From: Hydractinia symbiolongicarpus
Lineage: Eukaryota; Cnidaria; Hydrozoa; Anthoathecata; Hydractiniidae
Direction of reading: 5' to 3'
NCBI RefSeq assembly: GCF_029227915.1
Contig: NC_079883.1
Coordinates: 30,382,001-30,446,000 of the forward strand
Length of the DNA stretch: 64,000 nt
A program made the position numbers and the translations under genes. Below are positions 33,470-47,035 of this stretch, piece after piece (position 1 is the stretch's first letter; every line of letters starts with the position of its first letter). The notes beneath the pieces were generated by a model. It ran no database searches, had not been told where the DNA came from, and saw only the letters and a list, made by a program, of their open reading frames with translations.

Positions 33470-36400
33470 GCCCGGGATTTACGGGAAATCGCGGGATTTC
33501 GTTTGCTGGCGATTAAACCTCTTTCATCAAGCGTCTCGTCAAAAATGAAAACATTTTTGAAAACTACAAGTCTCAGGCGTTTTAGTGGTTAAAAAAAAAA
33601 ATTAAAAAATCGTTCGGGAAATGAGTTTACACCCTGGGTACTTTCTTTGTATACTTTTGACTATACGGGCCGAGTCCTGGATTTACGGGAAATCGCAGGA
33701 TTTCGTTTGCCGGCGATTAAACTTCTTTTATTCAGCGTCTCATCAAAAATGAAAACATTTTTAAAAACTACAAGTCTCATGCGTTTTAGTGGTGAAAAAA
33801 TAATTTAAAAAATCGTTCCGGAAATGAGTTTACTCACAGGGTACTTTCTTTGTATACATTCGACTATACGGGCCAAGCCCGGGATTTACGGGAAATCGCG
33901 GGTTTTCGTTTGCCGGCGATTAAACCTCTTTCATTAAGCGTCTCATCAAACATGAAAACATTTTTAAAAACTACAAGTCTCGTGCGTTTTAGTGGTAAAA
34001 AAAAAATTTAAAAAATCATTCGGGAAATGAGTTTACTCCCTGGGTACTTTCTTTGTATACATTCGACTATACGGGCCAAGCCCGGGATTTACGGGAAATC
34101 GCTGGTTTTCGTTTGCCGGCGATTAAACCTCTTTCATTAAGCGTCTCATCAAAAATGAAAACATTTTTGAAAACTACAAGTCTCATGCGTTTTAGTGGTA
34201 AAAAAAATTAAAAAAATCTTCGGGAAATGAGTTTACTCCCTGGGTACTTTCTTTGTATACTTTTGACTATACGGGCCGAGTCCGGGATTTACGGGAAGTC
34301 GCGGGTTTTCGTTTGCCGGCGATTAAACTTCTTTTATTCAGCGTCTCATCAAAAATGAAAACATTTTTAAAAACTACAAGTCTCATGGGCTTTAGTGGTG
34401 AAATAATAATTTAAAAAATCGTTCGGGAAATGAGTTTACACCCTGGGTACTTTCATTGTATACTTTTGACTATACGAGCAGAGTCCGGGATTTACGGGAA
34501 ATCGCTGGTTTTCGTTTGCCGGCGATTAAATTTCTTTTGTTCAGCGTCTGATCAAAAATGAAAACATTTTTGAAAACTACAAGTCTCAAGCGTTTTAGTG
34601 GTGAAAGGAAAATTTAAAAAATCGTTCGGGAAATAAGTTTATTCCCTGGGTACTTTCTTTGTATACATTCGACTATACGGGCCAAGCCCGGGATTTACGG
34701 GAAATCGCGGGATTTCGTTTGCTGGCGATTAAACCTCTTTCATTAAGCGTCTCGTCAAAAATGAAAACATTTTTGAAAACTACAAGTCTCAGGCGCTTTA
34801 GTGGTTAAAAAAAAATTTAAAAAATCGTTTGGGAAATGAGTTTACACCCTGGGTACTTTCTTTGTATACTTTTGACTATACGGGCCGAGTCCGGGATTTA
34901 CGGGAAATCGCAGGTTTTCGTTTGCCGGCGATTAAACTTCTTTTATTCAGCGTCTCATCAAAAATGAAAACATTTTTGAAAACTACAAGTCTCATGCGTT
35001 TTAGTGGTGAAAAAATAATTTAAAAAATCGTTCGGGAAATGAGTTTACACCCTGGGTACTTTCATTGTATACTTTTGACTATACGAGCCGAGTCCGGGAT
35101 TTACGGGAAATCGCTGGTTTTCGTTTGCCGGCGATTAAACTTCTTTTGTTCAGCGTCTGATCAAAAATGAAAACATTTTTGAAAACTACAAGTCTCAAGC
35201 GTTTTAGTGGTGAAAGGAAAATTTAAAAAATCGTTCGGGAAATAAGTTTATTCCCTGGGTACTTTCTTTGTATACATTCGACTATACGGGCCAAGCCCGG
35301 GATTTACGGGAAATCGCGGGATTTCGTTTGCTGGCGATTAAACCTCTTTCATTAAGCGTCTCGTCAAAAATGAAAACATTTTTGAAAACTACAAGTCTCA
35401 GGCGTTTTAGTGGTTAAAAAAAAAAATTAAAAAATCGTTCGGGAAATGAGTTTACACCCTGGGTACTTTCTTTGTATACTTTTGACTATACGGGCCGAGT
35501 CCTGGATTTACGGGAAATCGCAGGTTTTCGTTTGCCGGCGATTAAACTTCTTTTATTCAGCGTCTCATCAAAAATGAAAACATTTTTGAAAACTACAAGT
35601 CTCATGCGTTTTAGTGGTGAAAAAATAATTTAAAAAATCGTTCCGGAAATGAGTTTACTCACAGGGTACTTTCTTTGTATACATTCGACTATACGGGCCA
35701 CGCCCGGGATTTACGGGAAATCGCGGGTTTTCGTTTGCCGGCGATTAAACCTCTTTCATTAAGCGTCTCATCAAACATGAAATCATTTTTAAAAACTACA
35801 AGTCTCGTGCGTTTTAGTGGTAAAAAAAAAAATTTAAAAATCGTTCGGGAAATGAGTTTACTCCCTGGGTACTTTCTTTGTATACATTCGACTATACGGG
35901 CCAAGCCCGGGATTTACGGGAAATCGCGGGTTTTCGTTTGCCGGCGATTAAACCTCTTTCATTAAGCGTCTCATCAAAAATGAAAACATTTTTGAAAACT
36001 ACAAGTCTTATGCGTTTTAGTGGTGAAAAAATAATTTAAAAAATCGTCCCGGAAATGAGTTTACTCACAGGGTACTTTCTTTGTATACATTCGACTATAC
36101 GGGCCAAGCCCGGGATTTACGGGAAATCGCTGGTTTTCGTTTGCCGGCGATTAAACCTCTTTCATTAAGCGTCTCATCAAAAATGAAAACATTTCTGAAA
36201 ACTACAAGTCTCATGCGTTTTAGTGGTAAAAAAAATTAAAAAAATCTTCGGGAAATGAGTTTACTCCCTGGGTACTTTCTTTGTATACTTTTGACTATAC
36301 GGGCCGAGTCCGGGATTTACGGGAAATCGCAGGTTTTCGTTTGCCGGCGATTAAGCTTCTTTTATTCAGCGTCTCATCAAAAATGAAAACATTTTTGAAA

Positions 36401-37320
36401 ACTACAAGTCTCATGCGTTTTAGTGGTGAAAAAATAATTTAAAAAATCGTTCGGGAAATGAGTTTACTCCCTGGGTACTTTCTTTGTATACTTTTGACTA
36501 TACGGGCCGAGTCCGGGATTTACGGGAAATCGCGGGTTTTCGTTTGCCGGCGATTAAACTTCTTTTATTCAGCGTCTCATCAAAAATGAAAACATTTTTG
36601 AAAACTACAAGTCTCATGCGTTTTAGTGGTGAAAAAATAATTTAAAAAATCGTTCGGGAAATGAGTTTACTACCTGGGTTATTTCTTTGTATACTTTTAA
36701 CTATGCGGGCCGAGTCCGGAGTTTACGGGAAATGGCGGGTTTTCGTTTGCCGGCGATTAAACTTCTTTTATTCAGCGTCTGATCAAAAATGAAAACATTT
36801 TTGAAAACTACAAGTCTCAAGCGTTTTAGTGGTGAAAAAAAAATTTAAAAAATCGTTCGGGAAATGAGTTTACACCCTGGGTACTTTCTTTGTATACTTT
36901 TGACTATACGGGCCGAGTCCTGGATTTACGGGAAATCGCAGGTTTTCGTTTGCCGGCGATTAAACTTCTTTTATTCAGCGTCTCATCAAAAATGAAAACA
37001 TTTTTGAAAACTACAAGTCTCATGCGTTTTAGTGGTGAAAAAATAATTTAAAAAATCGTTCCGGAAATGAGTTTACTCACAGGGTACTTTCTTTGTATAC
37101 ATTCGACTATACGGGCCAAGCCCGGGATTTACGGGAAATCGCGGGTTTTCGTTTGCCGGCGATTAAACCTCTTTCATTAAGCGTCTCATCAAACATGAAA
37201 ACATTTTTAAAAACTACAAGTCTCGTGCGTTTTAGTGGTAAAAAAAAAATTTAAAAAATCGTTCGGGAAATGAGTTTACTCCCTGGGTACTTTCTTTGTA
37301 TACATTCGACTATACGGGCC
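33470..37320 (+). repeat. About 19-monomer higher-order repeat, copy 1 (about 3.85 kb)
   Basis: It is related to the next 3.85 kb in three collinear pieces. The first piece has offset 3,852-3,853 (CTTTCATCAAGCG at 33521 and 37374; ACGAGCAGAGTCC at about 34475 and 38327). The second has offset about 3,243 (CGTCCCGGAAATG at about 36045 and 39288). The third has offset 3,850 (TACCTGGGTTATTTC at 36671 and 40521). The change in offset means a three-unit piece occupies a different place in the two copies. The boundaries are approximate. Confidence 0.7.
34829..35031 (+). repeat. Representative type A monomer (203 bp)
   Basis: This unit shows the type A diagnostic states: TTTACACCCTGGG, GTATACTTTTGAC, GGGCCGAGTCCGGG, ATCGCAGG, and AAACTTCTTTTATTCAGCG. 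It ends with GTGAAAAAATAATTTAAAAAATCGT. A hand count gives 75 G or C in 203 bases and 11 CpG dinucleotides. The state TTGGG at its start, in place of the usual TCGGG, creates a TTG codon that opens a 64-codon frame. That is why only monomers with this substitution show this open frame. Type A lacks the TTCG half of the CENP-B-like element because it reads TTTTGAC. Confidence 0.9.
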
Positions 37321-40300
37321 AAACCCGGGATTTACGGGAAATCGCGGGATTTCGTTTGCTGGCGATTAAACCTCTTTCATCAAGCGTCTCGTCAAAAATG
37401 AAAACATTTTTGAAAACTACAAGTCTCAGGCGTTTTAGTGGTTAAAAAAAAAATTAAAAAATCGTTCGGGAAATGAGTTTACACCCTGGGTACTTTCTTT
37501 GTATACTTTTGACTATACGGGCCGAGTCCTGGATTTACGGGAAATCGCAGGATTTCGTTTGCCGGCGATTAAACTTCTTTTATTCAGCGTCTCATCAAAA
37601 ATGAAAACATTTTTAAAAACTACAAGTCTCATGCGTTTTAGTGGTGAAAAAATAATTTAAAAAATCGTTCCGGAAATGAGTTTACTCACAGGGTACTTTC
37701 TTTGTATACATTCGACTATACGGGCCAAGCCCGGGATTTACGGGAAATCGCGGGTTTTCGTTTGCCGGCGATTAAACCTCTTTCATTAAGCGTCTCATCA
37801 AACATGAAAACATTTTTAAAAACTACAAGTCTCGTGCGTTTTAGTGGTAAAAAAAAAATTTAAAAAATCGTTCGGGAAATGAGTTTACTCCCTGGGTACT
37901 TTCTTTGTATACATTCGACTATACGGGCCAAGCCCGGGATTTACGGGAAATCGCTGGTTTTCGTTTGCCGGCGATTAAACCTCTTTCATTAAGCGTCTCA
38001 TCAAAAATGAAAACATTTTTGAAAACTACAAGTCTCATGCGTTTTAGTGGTAAAAAAAATTAAAAAAATCTTCGGGAAATGAGTTTACTCCCTGGGTACT
38101 TTCTTTGTATACTTTTGACTATACGGGCCGAGTCCGGGATTTACGGGAAGTCGCGGGTTTTCGTTTGCCGGCGATTAAACTTCTTTTATTCAGCGTCTCA
38201 TCAAAAATGAAAACATTTTTAAAAACTACAAGTCTCATGGGCTTTAGTGGTGAAATAATAATTTAAAAAATCGTTCGGGAAATGAGTTTACACCCTGGGT
38301 ACTTTCATTGTATACTTTTGACTATACGAGCAGAGTCCGGGATTTACGGGAAATCGCTGGTTTTCGTTTGCCGGCGATTAAATTTCTTTTGTTCAGCGTC
38401 TGATCAAAAATGAAAACATTTTTGAAAACTACAAGTCTCTAGCGTTTTAGTGGTGAAAGGAAAATTTAAAAAATCGTTCGGGAAATAAGTTTATTCCCTG
38501 GGTACTTTCTTTGTATACATTCGACTATACGGGCCAAGCCCGGGATTTACGGGAAATCGCGGGATTTCGTTTGCTGGCGAATAAACCTCTTTCATTAAGC
38601 GTCTCGTCAAAAATGAAAACATTTTTGAAAACTACAAGTCTCAGGCGTTTTAGTGGTTAAAAAAAAAAATTAAAAAATCGTTCGGGAAATGAGTTTACAC
38701 CCTGGGTACTTTCTTTGTATACTTTTGACTATACGGGCCGAGTCCTGGATTTACGGGAAATCGCAGGTTTTCGTTTGCCGGCGATTAAACTTCTTTTATT
38801 CAGCGTCTCATCAAAAATGAAAACATTTTTGAAAACTACAAGTCTCATGCGTTTTAGTGGTGAAAAAATAATTTAAAAAATCGTTCCGCAAATGAGTTTA
38901 CTCACAGGGTACTTTCTTTGTATACATTCGACTATACGGGCCAAGCCCGGGATTTACGGGAAATCGCGGGTTTTCGTTTGCCGGCGATTAAACCTCTTTC
39001 ATTAAGCGTCTCATCAAACATGAAATCATTTTTAAAAACTACAAGTCTCGTGCGTTTTAGTGGTAAAAAAAAAATTTAAAAAATCGTTCGGGAAATGAGT
39101 TTACTCCCTGGGTACTTTCTTTGTATACATTCGACTATACGGGCCAAGCCCGGGATTTACGGGAAATCGCGGGTTTTCGTTTGCCGGCGATTAAACCTCT
39201 TTCATTAAGCGTCTCATCAAAAATGAAAACATTTTTGAAAACTACAAGTCTTATGCGTTTTAGTGGTGAAAAAATAATTTAAAAAATCGTCCCGGAAATG
39301 AGTTTACTCACAGGGTACTTTCTTTGTATACATTCGACTATACGGGCCAAGCCCGGGATTTACGGGAAATCGCTGGTTTTCGTTTGCCGGCGATTAAACC
39401 TCTTTCATTAAGCGTCTCATCAAAAATGAAAACATTTCTGAAAACTACAAGTCTCATGCGTTTTAGTGGTAAAAAAAATTAAAAAAATCTTCGGGAAATG
39501 AGTTTACTCCCTGGGTACTTTCTTTGTTTACTTTTGACTATATGGGCCGAGTCCGGGATTTACGGGAAGTCGCGGGTTTTCGTTTGCCGGCGATTAAACT
39601 TCTTTTATTCAGCGTCTCATCAAAAATGAAAACATTTTTAAAAACTACAAGTTTCATGGGCTTTAGTGGTGAAATAATAATTTAAAAAATCGTTCGGGAA
39701 ATGAGTTTACACCCTGGGTACTTTCATTGTATACTTTTGACTATACGAGCTGAGTCCGGGATTTACGGGAAATCGCTGGTTTTCGTTTGCCGGCGATTAA
39801 ATTTCTTTTGTTCAGCGTCTGATCAAAAATGAAAACATTTTTGAAAACTACAAGTCTCAAGCGTTTTAGTGGTGAAAGGAAAATTTAAAAAATCGTTCGG
39901 GAAATAAGTTTATTCCTTGGGTACTTTCTTTGTATACATTCGACTATACGGGCCAAGCCCGGGATTTACGGGAAATCGCGGGATTTCGTTTGCTGGCGAT
40001 TAAACCTCTTTCATTAAGCGTCTCGTCAAAAATGAAAACATTTTTGAAAACTACAAGTCTCAGGCGCTTTAGTGGTTAAAAAAAAAATTAAAAATCGTTC
40101 GGGAAATGAGTTTACACCCTGGGTACTTTCTTTGTATACTTTTGACTATACGGGCCGAGTCCGGGATTTACGGGAAATCGCAGGTTTTCGTGTGCCGGCG
40201 ATTAAACTTCTTTTATTCAGCGTCTCATCAAAAATGAAAACATTTTTGAAAACTACAAGTCTCATGCGTTTTAGTGGTGAAAAAATAATTTAAAAAATCG

Positions 40301-41180
40301 TTCGGGAAATGAGTTTACTCCCTGGGTACTTTCTTTGTATACTTTGACTATACGGGCCGAGTCCGGGATTTACGGGAAATCGCGGGTTTTCGTTTGCCGG
40401 CGATTAAACTTCTTTTATTCAGCGTCTCATCAAAAATGAAAACATTTTTGAAAACTACAAGTCTCATGCGTTTTAGTGGTGAAAAAATAATTTAAAAAAT
40501 CGTTCGGGAAATGAGTTTACTACCTGGGTTATTTCTTTGTATACTTTTAACTATGCGGGCCGAGTCCGGAGTTTACGGGAAATGGCGGGTTTTCGTTTGC
40601 CGGCGATTAAACTTCTTTTATTCAGCGTCTGATCAAAAATGAAAACATTTTTGAAAACTACAAGTCTCAAGCGTTTTAGTGGTGAAAAAAAAATTTAAAA
40701 AATCGTTCGGGAAATGAGTTTACACCCTGGGTACTTTCTTTGTATACTTTTGACTATACGGGCCGAGTCCTGGATTTACGGGAAATCGCAGGTTTTCGTT
40801 TGCCGGCGATTAAACTTCTTTTATTCAGCGTCTCATCAAAAATGAAAACATTTTTGAAAACTACAAGTCTCATGCGTTTTAGTGGTGAAAAAATAATTTA
40901 AAAAATCGTTCCGGAAATGAGTTTACTCACAAGGTACTTTCTTTGTATACATTCGACTATACGGGCCAAGCCCGGGATTTACGGGAAATCGCGGGTTTTC
41001 GTTTGCCGGCGATTAAACCTCTTTCATTAAGCGTCTCATCAAACATGAAAACATTTTTAAAAACTACAAGTCTCGTGCGTTTTAGTGGTAAAAAAAAAAT
41101 TTAAAAAATCGTTCGGGAAATGAGTTTACTCCCTGGGTACTTTCTTTGTATACATTCGACTATACGGGCCAAGTCCGGGA
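37321..41180 (+). repeat. About 19-monomer higher-order repeat, copy 2 (rearranged)
   Basis: This copy follows the preceding block. Private differences include AAGTCTCTAGCG near 38435, GTTTACTTTTGAC with TATATGGGCC near 39530, and GAGCTGAG near 39747. The trimer found at 34.80-35.40 kb in copy 1 has its nearest counterpart at 39.5-40.1 kb here, that is, moved. That arrangement could result from two successive unequal exchanges or from gene conversion. Confidence 0.65.
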
Positions 41181-43195
41181 TTTACGGGAAATCGCGGGTT
41201 TTCGTTTGCCGGCGATTAAACCTCTTTCATTAAGCGTCTCATCAAAAATGAAAACATTTTTGAAAACTACAAGTCTTATGCGTTTTAGTGGTGAAAAAAT
41301 AATTTAAAAAATCGTGCTGGAAATGAGTTTACTCACAGGGTACTTTCTTTGTATACATTCGACTATACGGGCCAAGCCCGGGATTTACGGGAAATCGCTG
41401 GTTTTCGTTTGCCGGCGATTAAACCTCTTTCATTAAGCGTCTCATCAAAAATGAAAACATTTTTGAATACTACAAGTCTCATGCTTTTAGTGGTGAAAAG
41501 ATAATTTAAGAAATCGTTTTGGAAATGAGTTTACTCACAGGGTACTTTCTTTGTATACATTCGACTATACGGGCCAAGCCCGGGATTTACGGGAAATCGC
41601 GGGTTTTCGTTTGCCGGCGATTAAACCTCTTTCATTAAGCGTCTCATCGAAATTGAAAACATTTTTGAAAACTACAAGTCTCATGCGTTTTAGTGGTAAA
41701 AAAAATTAAAAAAATCTTCGGGAAATGAGTTTACTCCCTGGGTACTTTCTCTGTATACTTTTGACTATACGGGCCGAGGTCGGGATTTACGGGAAGTCGC
41801 GGGTTTTCGTTTGCCGGCGATTAAACTTCTTTTATTCAGCGTCTCATCAAAAATGAAAACATTTTTAAAAACTACAAGTCTCATGGGCTTTAGTGGTGAA
41901 ATAATAATTTAAAAAATCGTTCGGGAAATGAGTTTACACCCTGGGTACTTTCATTGTATACTTTTGACTATACGAGCCGAGTCCGGGATTTACGGGAAAT
42001 CGCTGGTTTTCGTTTGCCGGCGATTAAATTTCTTTTGTTCAGCGTCTGATCAAAAATGAAAACATTTTTGAAAACTACAAGTCTCAAGCGTTTTAGTGGT
42101 GAAAGGAAAATTTAAAAAATCGTTCGGGAAATAAGTTTATTCCCTGGGTACTTTCTTTGTATACATTCGACTATACGGGCCAAGCCCGGGATTTACGGGA
42201 AATCGCGGGATTTCGATTGCTGGCGATTAAACCTCTTTCATTAAGCGTCTCGTCAAAAATGAAAACATTTTTGAAAACTACAAGTCTCAGGCGTTTTAGT
42301 GGTTAAAAAAAAATTTAAAAAATCGTTCGGGAAATGAGTTTACACCCTGGGTACTTTCTTTGTATACTTTTGACTATACGGGCCGAGTCCGGGATTTACG
42401 GGAAATCGCAGGTTTTCGTTTGCCGGCGATTAAACTTCTTTTATTCAGCGTCTCATCAAAAATGAAAACATTTTTGAAAACTACAAGTCTCATGCGTTTT
42501 AGTGGTGAAAAAATAATTTAAAAAATCGTTCGGGAAATGAGTTTACTCCCTGGGTACTTTCTTTGTATACTTTTGACTATACGGGCCGAGTCCGGGATTT
42601 ACGGGAAATCGCGTGTTTTTGTTTGCCGGCGATTAAACTTCTTTTATTCAGCGTCTCATCAAAAATGAAAACATTTTTGAAAACTACAAGTCTCATGCGT
42701 TTTAGTGGTGAAAAAATAATTTAAAAAATCGTTCGGGAAATGAGTTTACTCCCTGGGTACTTTCTTTGTATACATTCGACTATACGGGCCAAGCCTGGGA
42801 TTTACGGGAAATCGCGGGTTTTCGTTTGCCGGCGATTAAACCTCTTTCATTAAGCGTCTCATCAAAAATGAAAACATTTTTGAAAACTACAAGTCTCATG
42901 CGTTTTAGTGGTGAAAAAATAAATTAAAAAAACGTTCCGGAAATGAGTTTTTTCACAGGGTACTTTCTTTGTATACATTCGACTATACGGGCCAAGCCCG
43001 GGATTTACGGGAAATCGCGGGTTTTCGTTTGCCGGCGATTAAACCTCTTTCATTAAGCGTCTCATCAAACATGAAAACATTTTTGAAAACAACAAGTCTC
43101 GTGCGTTTTAGTGGTAAAAAAAAAATTTAAAAAATCGTTCGGGAAATGAGTTTACTCCCTGGGTACTTTCTTTGTAAACATTCGACTATACGGGC
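40486..43195 (+). repeat. 2.7-kb segment shared with 56.12-58.83 kb (left copy)
   Basis: The stretch recurs 15,635 bp downstream. Marks at constant offset are TACCTGGGTTATTTC (40521 and 56156), ATCGTGCTGG (41311 and 56946), CATGCTTTTAGTGG with a missing CG, GGCCGAGGTCGGG, and AAATCGCGTGTTTTTG (42606 and 58241). Differences are few, for example GAGTTTTTTCACAGGG at about 42946 against GAGTTTACTCACAGGG. The similarity stops near 43195, where GGGCCAAG here meets GGGCCGAG in the other copy. Confidence 0.82.
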
Positions 43196-44135
43196 CAAGC
43201 CCGGGATTTACGGGAAATCGCGGGTTTTCGTTTGCCGGCGATTAAACCTCTTTCATTAAGCGTCTCATCAAAAATGAAAACATTTTTGAAAACTACAAGT
43301 CTCAGGCGTTTTAGTGGTTAAAAAAAAATATTAAAAAATCGTTCGGGAAATGAGTTTACACCCTGGGTACTTTCTTTGTATACTTTTGACTATACGGGCC
43401 GAGTCCTGGATTTACGGGAAATCGCTGGTTTTCGTTTGCCGGCGATTAAACCTCTTTCATTAAGCGTCTCATCAAAAATGAAAACATTTTTGAAAACTAC
43501 AAGTCTCATGCGTTTTAGTGGTTAAAAGATAATTTAAAAAATCGTTTTGGAAATGAGTTTACTCACAGGGTACTTTCTTTGTAACCATTCGACTATACGG
43601 GCCAAGCCCGGGATTTACGGGAAATCGCGGGTTTTCGTTTGCCGGCGATTAAACCTCTTTCATTAAGCGTCTCATCGAAGTTGAAAACATTTTTGAAAAC
43701 TACAAGTCTCATGCGTTTTAGTGGTAAAAAAAAATTAAAAAAATCGTTCGGGAAATGCGTTTACACCCTGGGTACTTTCTTTTTATACATTTGACTATAC
43801 GGGCCGAGTCCGGATTTACGGGAAGTCGCGGATTTTCGTTTGCCGGCGATTAAACTTCTTTTATTCAGCGTCTCATCAAAAATGAAAACATTTTTAAAAA
43901 CTACAAGTCTCATGCGTTTTAGTGGTGAAATAATAATTTAAAAAATCGTTCGGGAAATAAGTTTACACCCTGGGTACTTTCTTTGTATACTTTTGACTAT
44001 ACGGGCCGAGTCCGGGATTTACGGGAAGTCGCGGGTTTTCGTTTGCCGGCGATTAAACTTTTTTTATTCAGCGTCTCATCAAAAATGAAAACATTTTTAA
44101 AAACTACAAGTCTCATGGGCTTTAGTGGTGAAATA

Positions 44136-46165
44136 ATAATTTAAAAAATCGTTCGGAAAATGAGTTTACACCCTGGGTACTTTCTTTGTATACTTTTGAC
44201 TATACGAGCCGAGTCCGGGATTTACGGGAAATCGCTGGTTTTCCTTTGCCGGCGATTAAACTTCTTTTGTTCAGCGTCTGATCAAAAATGAAAACATTTT
44301 TGAAAACTACAAGTCTCAAGCGTTTTAGTGGTGAAAGAAAAATTTAAAAAATCGTTCGGGAAATGAGTTTATTCCCTGGGTAATTTCTTTGTATACATTC
44401 GACTATACGGGCCAAGCCCGGGATTTACGGGAGATCGCGGGATTTCGTTTGCCGGCGATTAAACCTCTTTCATTAAGCGTCTCGTCAAAAATGAAAACAT
44501 TTTTGAAAACTACAAGTCTTATGCGTTTTAGTGGTGAAAAAATAATTTAAAAAATCGTTTCGGAAATGAGTTTACTCACAGGGTACTTTCTTTGTATACA
44601 TTCGACTATACGGGCCAAGCCCGGGATTTACGGGAAATCGCGGGTTTTCGGTTGCCGGCGATTAAACCTCTTTCATTAAGCGTCTCATCAAAAATGAAAA
44701 CATTTTTGAAAACTACAAGTCTTATGCGTTTTAGTGGTGAAAAAATAATTTAAAAAATCGTTCCGGAAATGAGTTTACTCACAGGGTACTTTTATTTTGT
44801 ATACATTTGACTATACGGGCCAAGCCCGGGATTTACGGGAAATCGCGGGTTTTCGTTTGCCGGCGATTAAACCTCTTTCATTAAGCGTCTCATCAAAAAT
44901 GAAAACATTTTTGAAAACTACAAGTCTTATGCGTTTTAGTGGTGAAAAAATAATTTAAAAAATCGTTCGGGAAATGAGTTTACTCCATGGTACTTTCTTT
45001 CTATACATTTGACTATACGGGCCGAGTCCGGATTTAGGGGAAGTCGCAGATTTTCGTTTGCCGGCGATTAAACTTCTTTTATTCAGCGTCTCATCAAAAA
45101 TAAAAACATTTTTAAAAACTACAAGTCTCATGGGCTTTAGTGGTGAAAAAATAATTTAAAAAATCGTTCGGAAAATGAGTTTACACCCTGGGTACTTTCT
45201 TTGTATACTTTTGACTATACGAGCCGAGTCCGGGATTTACGGGAAATCGCTGGTTTTCCTTTGCCGGCGATTAAACTTCTTTTGTTCAGCGTCTGATCAA
45301 AAATGAAAACATTTTTGAAAACTACAAGTCTCAAGCGTTTTAGTGGTGAAAGAAAAATTTAAAAAATCGTTCGGGAAATGAGTTTATTCCCTGGGTAATT
45401 TCTTTGTATACATTCGACTATACGGGCCAAGCCCGGGATTTACGGGAGATCGCGGGATTTCGTTTGCCGGCGATTAAACCTCTTTCATTAAGCGTCTCGT
45501 CAAAAATGAAAACATTTTTGAAAACTACAAGTCTTATGCGTTTTAGTGGTGAAAAAATAATTTAAAAAATCGTTTCGGAAATGAGTTTACTCACAGGGTA
45601 CTTTCTTTGTATACATTCGACTATACGGGCCAAGCCCGGGATTTACGGGAAATCGCGGGTTTTCGTTTGCCGGCGATTAAACCTCTTTCATTGAGCGTCT
45701 CATCAAAAATGAAAACATTTTTGAAAACTACAAGTCTTATGCGTTTTAGTGGTGAAAAAATAATTTAAAAAATCGTTCCGGAAATGAGTTTACTCACAGG
45801 GTACTTTTATTTTGTATACATTTGACTATACGGGCCAAGCCCGGGATTTACGGGAAATCGCGGGTTTTCGTTTGCCGGCGATTAAACCTCTTTCATTAAG
45901 CGTCTCATCAAAAATGAAAACATTTTTGAAATTACAAGTCTTATGCGTTTTAGTGGTGAAAAAATAATTTAAAAAATCGTTCGGGAAATGAGTTTACTCC
46001 ATGGGTACTTTCTTTCTATACATTTGACTATACGGGCCGAGTCCGGATTTAGGGGAAGTCGCAGATTTTCGTTTGCCGGCGATTAAACTTCTTTTATTCA
46101 GCGTCTCATCAAAAATAAAAACATTTTTAAAAACTACAAGTCTCATGGGCTTTAGTGGTGAAAAA
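44136..46165 (+). repeat. Tandem pair of a 5-monomer repeat (1,015 bp)
   Basis: Copy 1 is about 44136-45150 and copy 2 about 45151-46165. The clearest mark is a two-base expansion, GTACTTTTATTTTG (44786 and 45801), seen nowhere else in the window. Others are GATTTAGGGGAAGTCGCAG and TTTCTTTCTATACATTTGAC. Small differences include CCATGGTAC near 44986 against CCATGGGTAC, and TTGAAATTACAAG near 45927, which lacks bases present in copy 1. Confidence 0.85.
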
Positions 46166-47035
46166 ATAATTTAAAAAATCGTTCCGGAAATGAGTTTACT
46201 CACAGGGTACTTTCTTTGTATACATTCGGCTATACGGGCCAAGCCCGGGATTTACGGGAAATCGCGGGTTTTCGTTTGCCGGCGATTAAACCTCTTTCAT
46301 TAAGCGTCTCATCAAAAATGAAAACATTTTTGAAAACTACAAGTCTCATGCGTTTTAGTGGTGAAAAAATAAATTAAAAAATCGTTCGGGAAATGAGTTT
46401 ACTTCCTGGGTACTTTCTTTGTATACTTTTGACTATACGGGCCAAGCCCGAGATTTACGGGAAATCGCGGGTTTTCGTTTGCCGGCGATTAAACTTCTTT
46501 TATTCAGCGTCTCATCAAAAATGAAAACATTTTTGAAAACTACAAGTCTTATGCGTTTTAGTGGTGAAAAAATAATTTAAAAAATCGTTCCGGAAATGAG
46601 TTTACTCACAGGGTACTTTCTTTGTATACATTCGACTATACGGGCCAAGCCCGGGATTTACGGGAAATCGCGGGTTTTCGTTTGCCGGCGATTAAACCTC
46701 TTTCATTAGGCGTCTCGTCAAAAATGAAAACATTTTTGAAGACTACAAGTCTCAGGCGTTTTAGTGCTAAAAAAAAAATTTAAAAAATCGTTCGGGAAAT
46801 GAGTTTACACCCTGGGTACTTTCTTTGTATACTTTTGACTATACGGGCCGAGTCCAGGATTTACGGGAAATCGCAGGTTTTCGTTTGCCGGCGATTAAAC
46901 TTCTTTTATTCAGCGTCTCATCAAAGATGAAAACATTTTTGAAAACTACAAGTCTCATGCGTTTTAGTGGTGAAAAAATAATTTAAAAAATCGTTTGGGA
47001 AATGAGTTTACTCCCTGGGTACTTTCTTTCTATAC

